A stretch of DNA of 64,000 bases from Candidatus Polarisedimenticolia bacterium (GCA_036001465.1 DASYUH010000052.1:1-64000), one strand, 5' to 3'. Positions 27,249-35,815 are shown, counted from the first letter of the stretch. The notes: generated by a model not told the origin, from the sequence alone. Made by a program: numbers and translations.

Positions 27249-29428
27249 GAGCCTGTCCGGGTATTGGGCCGGGCTCCAGGACCGCTCACTCCCCCTTGTC
27301 GCTTCTCCAGCCTGTCCAGTAGCGCGCGCAGATCCTCCGCCCGGGCCTGGGCGGGATCCAGGCGGAGCGACGTCCGGAGGTGCTCGATCGCCCTGGCCCG
27401 ATCGCCGGCGCGCGCGGCGTACAGCAGGCCGAGGCTCGCATGGGCATCGGCCAGGTCCGGCTGAATGGCAATCGCCTTCTCGTACTGGACCACCGCCTCG
27501 GAGTAGCGTTCCGTGCGGGTCAGCACATATCCCAGGAAATTGGCGGCCCGCGCCGAGGGCACCCGCGCCCCGGCCGCCAGCCGGAATTCGCGCTCGGCGG
27601 TCTCGAGGTCGCCCCGGCTCAGGGCCACCTCTCCGAGGCCGCGATGGGCTTCGGGCAGGTCCGGATCGATCCGGTAGGCCTCCCGGAACTGCTCCGCCGC
27701 CTCGCTCGTGCGCGCCGCGGCGTTGAGCGCGTCCGCGAGGTTGACCCGAAAGACGGCCATGTGCGGATCGATCGCGACCGCTCGCGCGATCACCTCCGCC
27801 GCCTCCTCCGCGTTTCCGCGTCGCAGCTCGATGGATCCCAGGTTGTTCCAGGCTCGCGCGGATCGCGGGTCGAGCTCCAGGGCGCGGCGGAACGCCGCCT
27901 CCGCCCGTGCCTCATCTCCGAGGGCCTGGTACGCCGTGCCGACGTTCACGGCGAGATCGGCGCTTTGGGGATCGAGGCGCACGGCCGCCTCGAGGAGCGC
28001 CAGGCCGTCCTGCGCCCGGTGCAGCTGCAAGAGCGCCATCCCCAGATTGACGCGGGCATCCTGGAACTCCGGGTAGATCCGGAGCGCCTCCCGATAGTTC
28101 ATCTCGGCTTCGGCGTACCGACCGGCCTTCAGGTGACCGTTGCCCAGGTTGTAACGGATGCGCGCGGATCGAGGGGAGACGCGCGCCGCGCTGCTGTAGA
28201 GGGAGAAATCATCCTTCCACTCCGGAATGCGCGCCCACGAGCGCCCCGCGAGGAGGAGGACGGCGAGCGCCGCGGCGCCGCCCAGGATCCACCGCGCCCG
28301 CGGACCCGTCGACCGTCCGACGGCCCAGCCGGCCAGGAGGCACAGGCCGACGCTCGGCAGGTACATCAGGCGCTCCGCCAGGAGGGTGCCGATGAACAGG
28401 ACCACGTTCGTGGTCAGGCAGGCGGTCGCCGCCGTGAACAGCAGCGCGAAGGCGCACGCGGGGGCCCGGCGCACCAGCCGTGCGCCTCCCACCACGACCG
28501 CCACCAGGATGAGGAGCCCCAGGATCGCCAGGGGATCGAAAAGGCTCCGGATGACCGGGATCTGATCGTAGGAATAATCGGCGGACAGCCGGTCGGGCCA
28601 GAGGAGCAGGCGGGCATAGCGCGCGAGCGTTCCCAGCCCCGTCAGACGGCCCGCGACGGCCCCCGCTGCGGCGGCCGGGTTGTCGACGAATGGGATCGGC
28701 TGGCCGGGTCCGATCGTCCCCAGGACCGCCGCACGGATCCCGAGGTAGCCGAGCGCGACCATGCCGTACCCCGCGTGCAGCACGAGGCGCCGGGCGCGCG
28801 AGGCGGCCTGCACTCCGGGCATCGTCCGTTCGGCCAGAAGGACCAGAAGCGGCGTGACGATGGCCGATTCCTTGGCCAGGACGCCGCCCAGGGCCGAAAC
28901 CCATGCCGCCGCGACCCACAGAGTGGCCCGCTCCGGGCGGGCCAGAAGCGCGCGGCGATGGCACGCGATGGCCGAGAGGACGCCGATCGCGGCCAGGATT
29001 TCGGCGCGGCCGACGATACCCGCCACCGCTTCCACGTGCACGGGATGGACCGCGAAGAGCGCGCCTGCGACTGCGGCCGCCGCCGGCCGGCCCGGCAGAA
29101 GCTCGAGCGCCAGCCCGGCGACGAGAAGCGTGGCGAGGGCGTGCAGCGCCACGTTGACCGCATGAAACCAGGCCGGCCGCATTCCGGAGATCGCGCGGTC
29201 GAGAGCGAACGAGGCGCTGGTCAGGGGCCTGTAGAGCAGCCGGGAGTGCAGCGGCGCGTTCCAGTACGGTGTCACGAACAGCCTGGGCAGGTCGCGGATG
29301 TCGTGCATGAGGGGGTTGGCTTCGATCACGCCGCGATCGTCGAACACGAAATCGTGCCCGAGCGTCGGGATGTACAACAGGAGGGCAAGCAGCGGACCGG
29401 CGAGGAGGGACGACCAGCGGCCCGTCAA
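27245..29428 (-). CDS. TMTC-like membrane protein: GT-C-type helices plus TPR array
   Basis: 727 residues. The N-terminal half (about 1-390) has roughly ten membrane helices. Early loop DFVFDDRGVIEANP holds the acidic pair typical of GT-C glycosyltransferases and of the animal TMTC O-mannosyltransferases. FAVHPVHVEAVAGIVGRAE and WPDRLSADYSY are further TMTC-type landmarks. The C-terminal half (about 400-710) is an array of about eight TPR units (YNLGNGHLKAGRYAEAEMNY; WNNLGSIELRRGNAEEA). It may glycosylate exported proteins with a polyprenyl-linked sugar, but activity is inferred. The start is the TTG at 29428, overlapping the previous stop by 4 bases; longer frames upstream read through the other gene. 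Confidence 0.82.
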   Translation of the reverse strand: MTGRWSSLLAGPLLALLLYIPTLGHDFVFDDRGVIEANPLMHDIRDLPRLFVTPYWNAPLHSRLLYRPLTSASFALDRAISGMRPAWFHAVNVALHALATLLVAGLALELLPGRPAAAAVAGALFAVHPVHVEAVAGIVGRAEILAAIGVLSAIACHRRALLARPERATLWVAAAWVSALGGVLAKESAIVTPLLVLLAERTMPGVQAASRARRLVLHAGYGMVALGYLGIRAAVLGTIGPGQPIPFVDNPAAAAGAVAGRLTGLGTLARYARLLLWPDRLSADYSYDQIPVIRSLFDPLAILGLLILVAVVVGGARLVRRAPACAFALLFTAATACLTTNVVLFIGTLLAERLMYLPSVGLCLLAGWAVGRSTGPRARWILGGAAALAVLLLAGRSWARIPEWKDDFSLYSSAARVSPRSARIRYNLGNGHLKAGRYAEAEMNYREALRIYPEFQDARVNLGMALLQLHRAQDGLALLEAAVRLDPQSADLAVNVGTAYQALGDEARAEAAFRRALELDPRSARAWNNLGSIELRRGNAEEAAEVIARAVAIDPHMAVFRVNLADALNAAARTSEAAEQFREAYRIDPDLPEAHRGLGEVALSRGDLETAEREFRLAAGARVPSARAANFLGYVLTRTERYSEAVVQYEKAIAIQPDLADAHASLGLLYAARAGDRARAIEHLRTSLRLDPAQARAEDLRALLDRLEKRQGGVSGPGARPNTRTGS
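27246..27277 (+). repeat. GGAGCC-type intergenic palindrome, copy A
   Basis: TAGGAGCCTGTCCGGG at the left and GGGCCGGGCTCC at the right; GGAGCC pairs with GGCTCC. The first three bases are the TAG stop of the DsbA-like gene, and TTA at 27245-27247 is the stop of the convergent gene. It is the copy closest to the apparent consensus and may act as a two-way terminator, though no U-run follows. Confidence 0.7.
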
Positions 29429-30276
29429 GAACCGGCTGGCCCCGGGAGGTCCGGGCCGGGCTCCAGAGTGAAGCTCCTGATCTCCAACTGCCGGTCGGAT
29501 CCCCGACCCATGTTGACGAGCCCGTCGAGACGCGTGCGGCGCGCCGCCTCGACGGGGATGTCGGTCAGGTACCCGGTGGTACGGTGGACCCAGGACCCGT
29601 CCCCTTTCACGAGATCGAATGCCGCATAGATGTCGTAGGTTCCCGGGTCGAGATCGAAATCCATCCGCTCGGGGAACCCCACGCACCGGTTCTGCGGCTC
29701 CCAGAACGGCACCAGGGTATCGGGTGCCTGCGGGATCTGCTTCGGCCGCGGCAGCCGCTCCCCCTCGGAAATGATCATCGGAGCCCGGGGCGCCGGCTTG
29801 CGGTAATTGCCGACTTTGGAAGCCGGGCGCCAGGACGCCGTGCGGTACACGGGGGACTCGAAGAGCATCACCACGGTGTCGGCGTCTCCCCTCCTGACCG
29901 CCGCGATGGTGAACTTGTATCCGAAGGTAAAGATCCCGTTCTGCTTGTCCACCACGCCTTCCTTCGCTTCCGGCCGGACCAGACGATCGTCGGGAAAGGT
30001 GCACCAGCGACGGTTGCCGTCGATATGGAGTGCCAGCCTCCCCTTGCCCGGAGCCGGCATGGGCGGCAGACCCGGAGCGCGAATCTCGGGCGGCGTGGCC
30101 GTGGGCGGAACCATGGTCTCCGGGGGTTGCGGCGACGATCCGGTGATGGCCGCGCCCGCCTCCGGCGGTGCCGCAGGGGCTCCGGCGAGGACGGCCAAGA
30201 GCAGCGCCGCGGAGGCCAGATCTCCGCGGTGCGGGCGGCGCTTGTGTGCTACATTCCGTTGGTCGCGGGCGTTCAT
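29425..30276 (-). CDS. Exported protein of unknown function
   Basis: 283 residues with a signal peptide (about 20-43, ASAALLLAVLAGAPAAPPEAGA), a Pro-rich linker and a beta-rich domain (about 80-275). Recognisable stretches are NRRWCTFPDDRLV, FTFGYKFTIAAVRRGDADTV, RMDFDLDPGTYDIYAAFDLV and QLEIRSFTLEP; no family is recognised. The ATG at 30276 sits 10 bases after a TATAAT and lacks an SD. It is translationally coupled to the TMTC-like gene (TTGA overlap), so it may be a partner or substrate of it; this is inference. Confidence 0.7.
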   Translation of the reverse strand: MNARDQRNVAHKRRPHRGDLASAALLLAVLAGAPAAPPEAGAAITGSSPQPPETMVPPTATPPEIRAPGLPPMPAPGKGRLALHIDGNRRWCTFPDDRLVRPEAKEGVVDKQNGIFTFGYKFTIAAVRRGDADTVVMLFESPVYRTASWRPASKVGNYRKPAPRAPMIISEGERLPRPKQIPQAPDTLVPFWEPQNRCVGFPERMDFDLDPGTYDIYAAFDLVKGDGSWVHRTTGYLTDIPVEAARRTRLDGLVNMGRGSDRQLEIRSFTLEPGPDLPGPAGS

Positions 30277-30286
30277 GAAGGCCGGA

Positions 30287-30292
30287 ATTATA
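30287..30292 (-). promoter_or_regulatory. Consensus -10 (TATAAT) of the exported protein-TMTC operon
   Basis: TATAAT on the minus strand, 10 bases before the ATG at 30276. The -35 region (TAGACC at 18 bases) is weak. The geometry again implies a near-leaderless mRNA. Confidence 0.48.
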
Positions 30293-30345
30293 CTTCGAGG
30301 CGGCGCGCCGGTCTACGCATCGCCGGCGCGGCGGTCATGTTGCAT

Positions 30346-30486
30346 TTCCCGGAACTGCCCGTGCTTCGGCTACCGAGGTTGACAAACGCAGAACTGGGAG
30401 CTCGCGCCCCCAGCGATGGTGTGGGGAAGTTCGTGGAAAAGGCTCCGGTACGTGGTCAACTTCTGGAAGGCGGGCAGTTCCGGGAA
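30346..30486. repeat. 141-base element with 16-base perfect terminal inverted repeats
   Basis: Bases 30346-30361 and 30471-30486 are exact reverse complements (core CCCGGAACTGCCCG). The 109-base interior contains further partial complementarity (GTTGAC near the left arm, GTCAAC near the right). It could be a small non-autonomous mobile element or a structured RNA. No target-site duplication is evident. Confidence 0.5.
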
Positions 30487-30595
30487 TCTCACAATCTCTC
30501 CAGCAGGTATCGCGATTTCCCCTGATTGCTCCAACCTGTATACCGGGACTCTACCCAAGATATAGGGGCCTGTCAAGAGAGAAGTACTAAATCTG

Positions 30596-32977
30596 GTGAG
30601 AGGGTTGATCGAGAACGTCCTGTTGGCCCTGGAGTTCGACCAGGTCCTGGGGCTCTTGGCCCGGGAGACCGCCACGCCGCCGGGGACCGCTCTCGCCCTG
30701 GCGCTCAAGCCCTCCTACGATCCCGCAACCGTCGAACGCGAGAACCGGCTGGCAGCCGCCATGGCAGGCTACTCGGAGAGCCGGGGGGCGCTCCCCTTCG
30801 GGGTGGTGCCGGATCCGACGCCGATGCTGTCCAGGCTCGAGATCGAGGGGTCGGTTCTTGGCCCGCTCGAGGTCTTCGACCTGGTCACCCTCATGAAGGC
30901 CGGCCGAAGCCTCAAGTCCGCCCTGACGGAGGCCCGGGCCGAGTATCCGGTGCTCCTGGAAATCGCCCGAGATCTGCCGGACCTGGGGAACCTCGTCCGG
31001 TTCCTGGACGGCAAGGTCGCGGCGACGGGCGAGATCGAGGACGGGGCGAGCGACGAGCTGCGGGCGGTGCGCCAGGAGATCCGCAGGCGCAACGAGCGCC
31101 TGAAGGCGGCCCTCGACGCCATCGTCGGCAGGCCGGAGGTTGCGCGCGCCCTCCAGGACACATTCATCTCGATCCGGAGCGACCGGCACGTCATCCCGAT
31201 CCGCGCCGAATCCCAGGCGACGCTGGCGGGCATCGTCCACGGCGTGTCCGGAAGCGGCGCGACGGTCTTCATCGAACCGATCGAAACGGTCGAGCTGAAC
31301 AACGAGATCGTGACCCTGCGCGATCGGGAGGCGGCCGAGGTCCAGCGACTCCTGCAGGAGTACAGCGACCTCCTGCGCGGGCGCCTCCCGGAGATGCGCA
31401 ATCTGAGCGCCGGGATCGGCACGCTCGACGTCCTGTCCGCGAAGGCGCGATTGGCGCGGAAGTTCCGCGCCCGGCCGGCGGCGCCGTCCCCCTCGGGCGA
31501 CATGCGCCTCGAGGGCGCCCGCCACCCCCTCCTCGAGCTGTCGCTCCGATCGCAGGGACTCCCCATCATGCCGCTCGACCTCGCGATTCCCGCAGGGACG
31601 CGGGTCCTGGTGATCAGCGGCCCCAACACCGGCGGCAAGACGGTCGCCCTGAAGACCGCCGGCCTCCTCGCTCTGATGTTTCAGTCGGGGATATCCGTGC
31701 CGGCGGACAGCGCCCTCCTGCCGATCTTCCGCGGCGTCTTCATCGACATCGGTGATCGCCAGTCGATCCCGGATCGGCTGAGCACCTTCTCGGCCCGCAT
31801 GACGAATATCGCCGGGATCGCGGACCAGCTGGCCTCTCCTGCGCTGGTCCTTCTGGACGAGGTCGGCACCGGGACCGATCCCGAGGACGGCGTCGCCCTG
31901 GCGACCGCCATCGTGGACTATCTGCGCGATCAGGGCGCCCTGGTGATCGCCACCACACACCTGGAAGCCCTCAAGGCGTACGCCGCCACCACCGCGGGAT
32001 GCGCCAATGCCGCCATGCACTTCGACGAGTCGAGCTCCACCCCGACCTACCGCCTGATCCCCGGCATTCCAGGCCGCAGCGGCGGCCTGGAGGTCGCCGC
32101 GCGGCTCGGCCTTCCGGACGCGATTCTCAGGGAGGCGCGCGCCCGACGCGGTCATGCGGGCGAGAGGATTTCAGGTTACCTCACCCGGCTGCAGGCGATG
32201 GCCCAGGAGCTGGAGAGCCGACTGGCGGAGGCGCGGGAGGAGAGGCAGCGGCTCGACCGGGAGCGGGCGCAGATGACCGCCGAGATGGCCTCCAGGGAGG
32301 CGACCCGCCGCGACGCGGTGGCCGCCGAAATCGAGACGGCGCTCAAGGCCATGCGGCAGGAGGGGGAGACGTATCTGACGGCCATCAAGGACCGGAAGCT
32401 CGCGGCGGTCCTCAGGCGCCAGGAGCTGAAGGCGTCCGCCGCTCTGCGGGCCAGGGCGCGCACCCTGATCCGTCAGGCGACCGGCCGCGTCATGCCGCCT
32501 TCGAGGCCGGCGACGACCCTGGCTCCCGGCACGCCGGTTCTCGTCGAGGGCCTGGGGCTGCGCGGCACGCTGGAGGCGGTGCGCGGCGACCGGGCCGTCG
32601 TCGTGGTGCGCGGAATGCGGACGACGGTGGCCCTTGCCGATTGCCGGCCGGAGTCTCCCAAGAGCGACCCGGCCGATCGTGCGTCCCGCCTGCCGGCCGG
32701 GGTCACGCTGGCACGGAAGCCCGGTGCGGACGCGCAGGCCGAGATCCGAATCCTGGGTCTCACCGTGGACGAGGGACTCGCCCTCGTGGACAAATACCTC
32801 GACGACGTCTACCTGGAAGGACTGACTCCGATCCGCATCGTCCACGGCGTCGGATCGGGACGCTTGAAGCGGGCGGTCGCCGATCTCCTGGCCCGCCATC
32901 CGCACGTCGAGACCTTCGCCAGCGCTCCGTCCAACGAGGGGGGCCCCGGCGTCACGATCGTGGAGCTCCGGGTCTAG
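30596..32977 (+). CDS. mutS2: MutS2 family ATPase/endonuclease
   Basis: 793 residues, full length for MutS2. The MutS core and clamp region is followed by the ATPase with Walker A GPNTGGKT and Walker B LVLLDEVGTGTDP. A long coiled-coil insert spans about 520-640, then a KOW-like stretch, and a C-terminal Smr domain (about 715-793) with HGVGSGRLKRAV. MutS2 suppresses recombination and, in some bacteria, rescues collided ribosomes. The Smr LDLRG motif reads IRILG here, a known variant form. The GTG at 30596 is used; a TTG at 30605 would also give a normal N-terminus (MIENVLLALEFDQVL). It stands alone on the plus strand and is convergent with the next gene. Confidence 0.94.
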   Translation: MRGLIENVLLALEFDQVLGLLARETATPPGTALALALKPSYDPATVERENRLAAAMAGYSESRGALPFGVVPDPTPMLSRLEIEGSVLGPLEVFDLVTLMKAGRSLKSALTEARAEYPVLLEIARDLPDLGNLVRFLDGKVAATGEIEDGASDELRAVRQEIRRRNERLKAALDAIVGRPEVARALQDTFISIRSDRHVIPIRAESQATLAGIVHGVSGSGATVFIEPIETVELNNEIVTLRDREAAEVQRLLQEYSDLLRGRLPEMRNLSAGIGTLDVLSAKARLARKFRARPAAPSPSGDMRLEGARHPLLELSLRSQGLPIMPLDLAIPAGTRVLVISGPNTGGKTVALKTAGLLALMFQSGISVPADSALLPIFRGVFIDIGDRQSIPDRLSTFSARMTNIAGIADQLASPALVLLDEVGTGTDPEDGVALATAIVDYLRDQGALVIATTHLEALKAYAATTAGCANAAMHFDESSSTPTYRLIPGIPGRSGGLEVAARLGLPDAILREARARRGHAGERISGYLTRLQAMAQELESRLAEAREERQRLDRERAQMTAEMASREATRRDAVAAEIETALKAMRQEGETYLTAIKDRKLAAVLRRQELKASAALRARARTLIRQATGRVMPPSRPATTLAPGTPVLVEGLGLRGTLEAVRGDRAVVVVRGMRTTVALADCRPESPKSDPADRASRLPAGVTLARKPGADAQAEIRILGLTVDEGLALVDKYLDDVYLEGLTPIRIVHGVGSGRLKRAVADLLARHPHVETFASAPSNEGGPGVTIVELRV

Positions 32978-32986
32978 GGAACTGGA

Positions 32987-33799
32987 TCAGCGAATTCCCC
33001 AGTCCGCGTCGACGGCAGTCCGGTCCGCCGACGGGTCCAGAACCCTCGAGCCCCCGCCCTCGATGGCGCATCCAAGCGACCAGGAGCGCGGTCTCGCCTC
33101 CGATGCGTCGAAGGCGACGACCCGGTAGCGTCCGGGCGCCACATCCTCAAAAGCGAAGCTCCCGTTCCCGTCGGAAATGGCGCGGGACACGGCGTGCTTC
33201 TGGAAGATCGCCTCGGCCCGACCGCGGCACTCCTCGACCACTCTCCGTCGTTCCGCCTCGGCGTCCTTCAGCCGTCGCTGGACCGCGTCATTCCGGGTGG
33301 TGGCGTCCCTGAAATTGTTCGACGAATTGAGCGCTCTCCGCAGATCCTCGTTGAGGACCTCGATCCGCCGATCCGCCTCCTTCACGCTGTCGCCGCATTC
33401 CTCGCCGCCCTTTCGGTGCTCGGCATCGAGCGCGGGGCTCTCCCGGGCCAGGAGCACCAGCAGTCCCGCTCCGGGCGCGCCTCCTGTCCGGATGTCGGGC
33501 CCCAGCACGCCGACGATCCGCGCGCCGCCGGTCGCTGCCGGCGCGGAGGCGGATCCCTGCGACGCGCCTCTTCCCTCCGCCGATCCGGGCACGGCCATCA
33601 TCCAACCCTCCAGCCTCACGCGCCGCCAGCCTTCCTTCTCCTCCAGAACCGTCACGCTGGCGTCTCCGCGCACGGTCGCGAGCCAGCTTCCCTTCGGGAG
33701 ATCGAGCAGCACGAGGTCGGCCGTCTCTCCGCCGGTGGCGGCAGCCTCGAGACCGAACAGCGTCAGGGCCAACAGGCTCAGCGGCAGCACGCGCTTCAT
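32987..33799 (-). CDS. Exported protein with SH3-like and carboxypeptidase-regulatory-like domains
   Basis: 270 residues with a signal peptide (about 1-22, RVLPLSLLALTLFGLEAAA). An SH3-like beta segment (VTVLEEKEGWRRVRLEGWM), a central charged coiled coil (about 135-200), and a C-terminal beta domain (DGNGSFAFEDVAPGRYRVV) typical of carboxypeptidase regulatory-like folds are seen. No catalytic residues are recognised, so a binding or structural envelope role is likely. The ATG at 33799 has GGAG 9 bases upstream; an earlier in-frame ATG adds a non-signal leader. It is divergent from the small gene at 33951. Confidence 0.72.
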   Translation of the reverse strand: MKRVLPLSLLALTLFGLEAAATGGETADLVLLDLPKGSWLATVRGDASVTVLEEKEGWRRVRLEGWMMAVPGSAEGRGASQGSASAPAATGGARIVGVLGPDIRTGGAPGAGLLVLLARESPALDAEHRKGGEECGDSVKEADRRIEVLNEDLRRALNSSNNFRDATTRNDAVQRRLKDAEAERRRVVEECRGRAEAIFQKHAVSRAISDGNGSFAFEDVAPGRYRVVAFDASEARPRSWSLGCAIEGGGSRVLDPSADRTAVDADWGIR

Positions 33800-33888
33800 G
33801 TTCTGGTTCTCCGGATCGGTGTGGCGAACGCGTCCGGTCCCGATCGTGGCCGGCGCGTGTTTCATTTCCGTATCCGCGGCTCCTCGTC

Positions 33889-33916
33889 TTGATCGCGGCG
33901 ACGGCGTCCCTATATT
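33889..33916 (+). promoter_or_regulatory. Promoter of the small gene at 33951
   Basis: TTGATC (33889-33894), 16-base spacer, TATATT (33911-33916). Start near 33923, leaving a 28-base leader that contains GGAGG. Confidence 0.6.
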
Positions 33917-33950
33917 CGCAGAAGCGCGGCCCGACGCCGCGGAGGACGTC

Positions 33951-34181
33951 GTGCTCAAGTCCAAGGTCATTCAGACTATTGTCGAAGCGTGCCGGCAATC
34001 GGAGCCTCGCGCCAAGAGCGGCGCCGCGACTGCGGGCTCCCGCTCGCCGGCCGCAGGGGGAGGGGTGGCGGGTCCGGCGCCTCCTGCGCGACGCGGCCGT
34101 CAGGCTGCCACCGGCCGCGACCCCCGACTCGGACAGAGCACACGGCCCCGGCGCTCCGCCTCGGGCCGGCGCCGAACCTAG
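33951..34181 (+). CDS. Small basic protein, candidate gene
   Basis: 76 residues from a GTG with GGAGG (33941-33945) 5 bases upstream and a good promoter 35 bases upstream. It begins as a short amphipathic helix (MLKSKVIQTIVEACR) and continues as a long Arg/Ala/Gly/Pro-rich tail with very high pI. No family is recognised. The stop codon (34179-34181) is embedded in a GGAGCC repeat, just as at three other gene ends, which supports it being a real gene end. It could be a nucleic-acid-binding peptide, or the 5' remnant of a frameshifted longer gene. Confidence 0.5.
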   Translation: MLKSKVIQTIVEACRQSEPRAKSGAATAGSRSPAAGGGVAGPAPPARRGRQAATGRDPRLGQSTRPRRSASGRRRT

Positions 34182-34209
34182 GAGCCTGTCCGCGAACCGC
34201 GCCGGCTCC
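34179..34209 (+). repeat. GGAGCC-type intergenic palindrome, copy D
   Basis: TAGGAGCCTGTCCGCG at the left, CGCGCCGGCTCC at the right; GGAGCC/GGCTCC form the outer stem and CGCG/CGCG an inner one. The leading TAG is the stop of the small gene at 33951-34181. It lies between that gene and the convergent HTH gene. Confidence 0.68.
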
Positions 34210-34252
34210 CGGGAACCCGACCGAGGACCCGGCGGGGCCGATCGCGTTCCTC

Positions 34253-34951
34253 TCAGTGATCCTGGTCACCGTCCGGAGGCGTGTACGTCTTCACCCACTC
34301 GGGAGCGGGGTCGTACGGCGTCTGGGCCTTCGGGCCTTCCGCCTCCATCTGCGCGATCTCGCGCTCCTTCTGGCGAATCTCCACCAGGCTGCGATCGAAC
34401 GTGTCGACGGTGGCCGCGTGCGCCGCGGCCAGTTCCAGCCTCTTGATCTTTTCCTGCAGGAGCGTGATCTCGATGTTGCGCTCCTCCACTTCGATCTCCG
34501 CCTCCCGCATGTGCTTGCGCAGGAACTGGATCTCGCGGACGGCGCGCGAGCGCAGCGCCTGGTAGCGCTCCTCGGCGCGGCGCAGGTCTTCCTCCCGGCT
34601 CTCCGCGGCGGCCTTGTACTCGAAGAGCTTCTGGCCTCCGGCCCGGATCATCCCGTACTGGACCAGGATCTGCTCGTGCTTCATGAGCAGGTCGTTGAAC
34701 AGGGACACGGGGACCACGGCCTCCTTCGGCTCCGACACCAGGGCGGCCTGGACGGACGAGGCCGTCCGCACGGGGAGATCCGACTGCGCGGCCAATCCCA
34801 AAGACAGCAGATCCTCCCGCCGGATCTTGTACTCCTCTCCGAATTTTCCGAGTTCCTTGTCGGCTTTCAGGCGACCGGAGCGGATGTACCGGCGGATGGT
34901 GGCGGGCGTTCTGCCGACCAGCTGGGAGGCCTCGCGGATCGTCAGGAGCAT
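34253..34951 (-). CDS. Helix-turn-helix protein with long coiled coil
   Basis: 232 residues. The N-terminal 55 residues form a MerR/excisionase-type winged helix (LTIREASQLVGRTPATIRRY, SGRLKA). A long coiled coil follows at about 85-200, rich in Glu/Arg/Leu with heptad spacing, and a Pro-rich tail ends the protein. Proteins of this plan bind DNA by the HTH and oligomerise by the coil; target and signal are unknown. Start at the ATG 34951, with a short G-rich SD. A promoter lies at 35014-35043. It stands alone. Confidence 0.8.
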   Translation of the reverse strand: MLLTIREASQLVGRTPATIRRYIRSGRLKADKELGKFGEEYKIRREDLLSLGLAAQSDLPVRTASSVQAALVSEPKEAVVPVSLFNDLLMKHEQILVQYGMIRAGGQKLFEYKAAAESREEDLRRAEERYQALRSRAVREIQFLRKHMREAEIEVEERNIEITLLQEKIKRLELAAAHAATVDTFDRSLVEIRQKEREIAQMEAEGPKAQTPYDPAPEWVKTYTPPDGDQDH

Positions 34952-35013
34952 GACCCTCGCTCACCCGTATCGAGGTGTCCCGCGATCAGGCGCGGCCGGG
35001 ACGACCGTTGCGA

Positions 35014-35043
35014 TTTATACCAGAATCGTCCTCGCGATCGCAA
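35014..35043 (-). promoter_or_regulatory. Promoter of the HTH coiled-coil gene
   Basis: Minus strand TTGCGA (35038-35043), 18-base spacer, TATAAA (35014-35019); leader of about 55 bases. Confidence 0.52.
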
Positions 35044-35047
35044 GCGA

Positions 35048-35749
35048 TCAGGACTCATGAAGCATGAGGAGGAACCCGACGGCGCCGACCAGGGCGCCGC
35101 TGATCAGGTCGCCGTACCGGGTGAAGAAGGGCAGCTCGATCCGACGCATGCCGCGCATGGCGACGATCGTCACCCCGACCATGGTCGCGATGGTGCACAG
35201 CGCGAACCCCAGCGCCGCCGCCAGGACGGCCCCCGTGCCGGCCGCCGAGGCGGCGAACAGGATCGGCACCAGGAGCGCGCACGGGCTGATGCCGATGACC
35301 AGGACGAGCGCCCCGGCCGTCAGGGCGCCGTGAAACCAACGCTCCAGCAGGTGGCCGTGCACGTGGATGTGCCCGCCGGCCGCCTCCGTCTTCTCCCGAC
35401 TCGGGCCGGCCGTCGCATGGACCCGCGCCTCCCTGAAGTGGCGAAAGACGCCGTACGCCAGCCCGAACACCGCCAGCAGGAGACCTCCCACGAAGCCCAG
35501 GGAGTGCCCGGTCCACTCCGCCAGCCTCTGGACGGACGCGGATCCGACAAAAATTGTCAGACCCCCTGCCACGACGGTCACCAGGACGTGCAGGACCCCC
35601 GCGAGACCTGTCAGCGTGGCGGCCCGCCGCTCGCTCCAGCCCTGCGCGCGCGCCATGAGAACGAAAGGAAGCCAGTGGTCCGGAATGAGGGCGTGGATGA
35701 TGGCGGTGCTGCAGGACGACAGGAACAGAAGGAACGCCGTGCTGGTCAC
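35048..35749 (-). CDS. UreH/NicO-like membrane protein with His-rich loop, putative metal transporter
   Basis: 233 residues with six to seven membrane helices. Signatures are HALIPDHWLPFVLMARAQGW in helix 1, where His and Asp lie on one face as in NiCoT/UreH-like proteins, and a soluble loop with HIHVHGH between the two halves. An ISPCALLVPILFAAS helix follows. These features suggest nickel, cobalt or other divalent cation transport; substrate is not proven. The GTG at 35749 has GAGAGGG 3 bases upstream. It is divergent from the next gene, with a perfect palindrome in the shared control region. Confidence 0.75.
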   Translation of the reverse strand: MTSTAFLLFLSSCSTAIIHALIPDHWLPFVLMARAQGWSERRAATLTGLAGVLHVLVTVVAGGLTIFVGSASVQRLAEWTGHSLGFVGGLLLAVFGLAYGVFRHFREARVHATAGPSREKTEAAGGHIHVHGHLLERWFHGALTAGALVLVIGISPCALLVPILFAASAAGTGAVLAAALGFALCTIATMVGVTIVAMRGMRRIELPFFTRYGDLISGALVGAVGFLLMLHES

Positions 35750-35809
35750 ACGCCCTCTCTGGGAGACTGAACGGAGGACGACCGGCCTTCCCCCTGGCGG
35801 AGCCGGCGG

Positions 35810-35815
35810 ATTATA
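35810..35815 (-). promoter_or_regulatory. Consensus -10 (TATAAT) for the metal-transporter-like gene
   Basis: TATAAT on the minus strand, 60 bases before the start at 35749. The best -35 match (CCGACA) is 19 bases away. Confidence 0.45.

Larger units (their letters stand above)
30277..30595. other. 319-base gene-free gap upstream of mutS2
   Basis: It holds the TATAAT of the leftward gene (30287-30292), a 16-base inverted-repeat pair with 109 bases between the arms (see 30346-30486), and a TATAGG (30561-30566) that may be a -10 for mutS2 without a clear -35. The DNA is less GC-rich than its neighbours. A short minus-strand frame crosses it, but no recognisable protein was found. Confidence 0.6.

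Noticed and set aside
30370-30708. Short minus-strand frame across the mutS2 upstream gap, resembling a transposase or integrase fragment
   Set aside because: It crosses the inverted-repeat pair and the mutS2 start, has no catalytic motif, and the resemblance is too weak to support a mobile-element gene.
30587-32155. A 520-codon minus-strand frame opposite mutS2
   Set aside because: Shadow of mutS2 in a GC-rich region, no SD or recognisable product.
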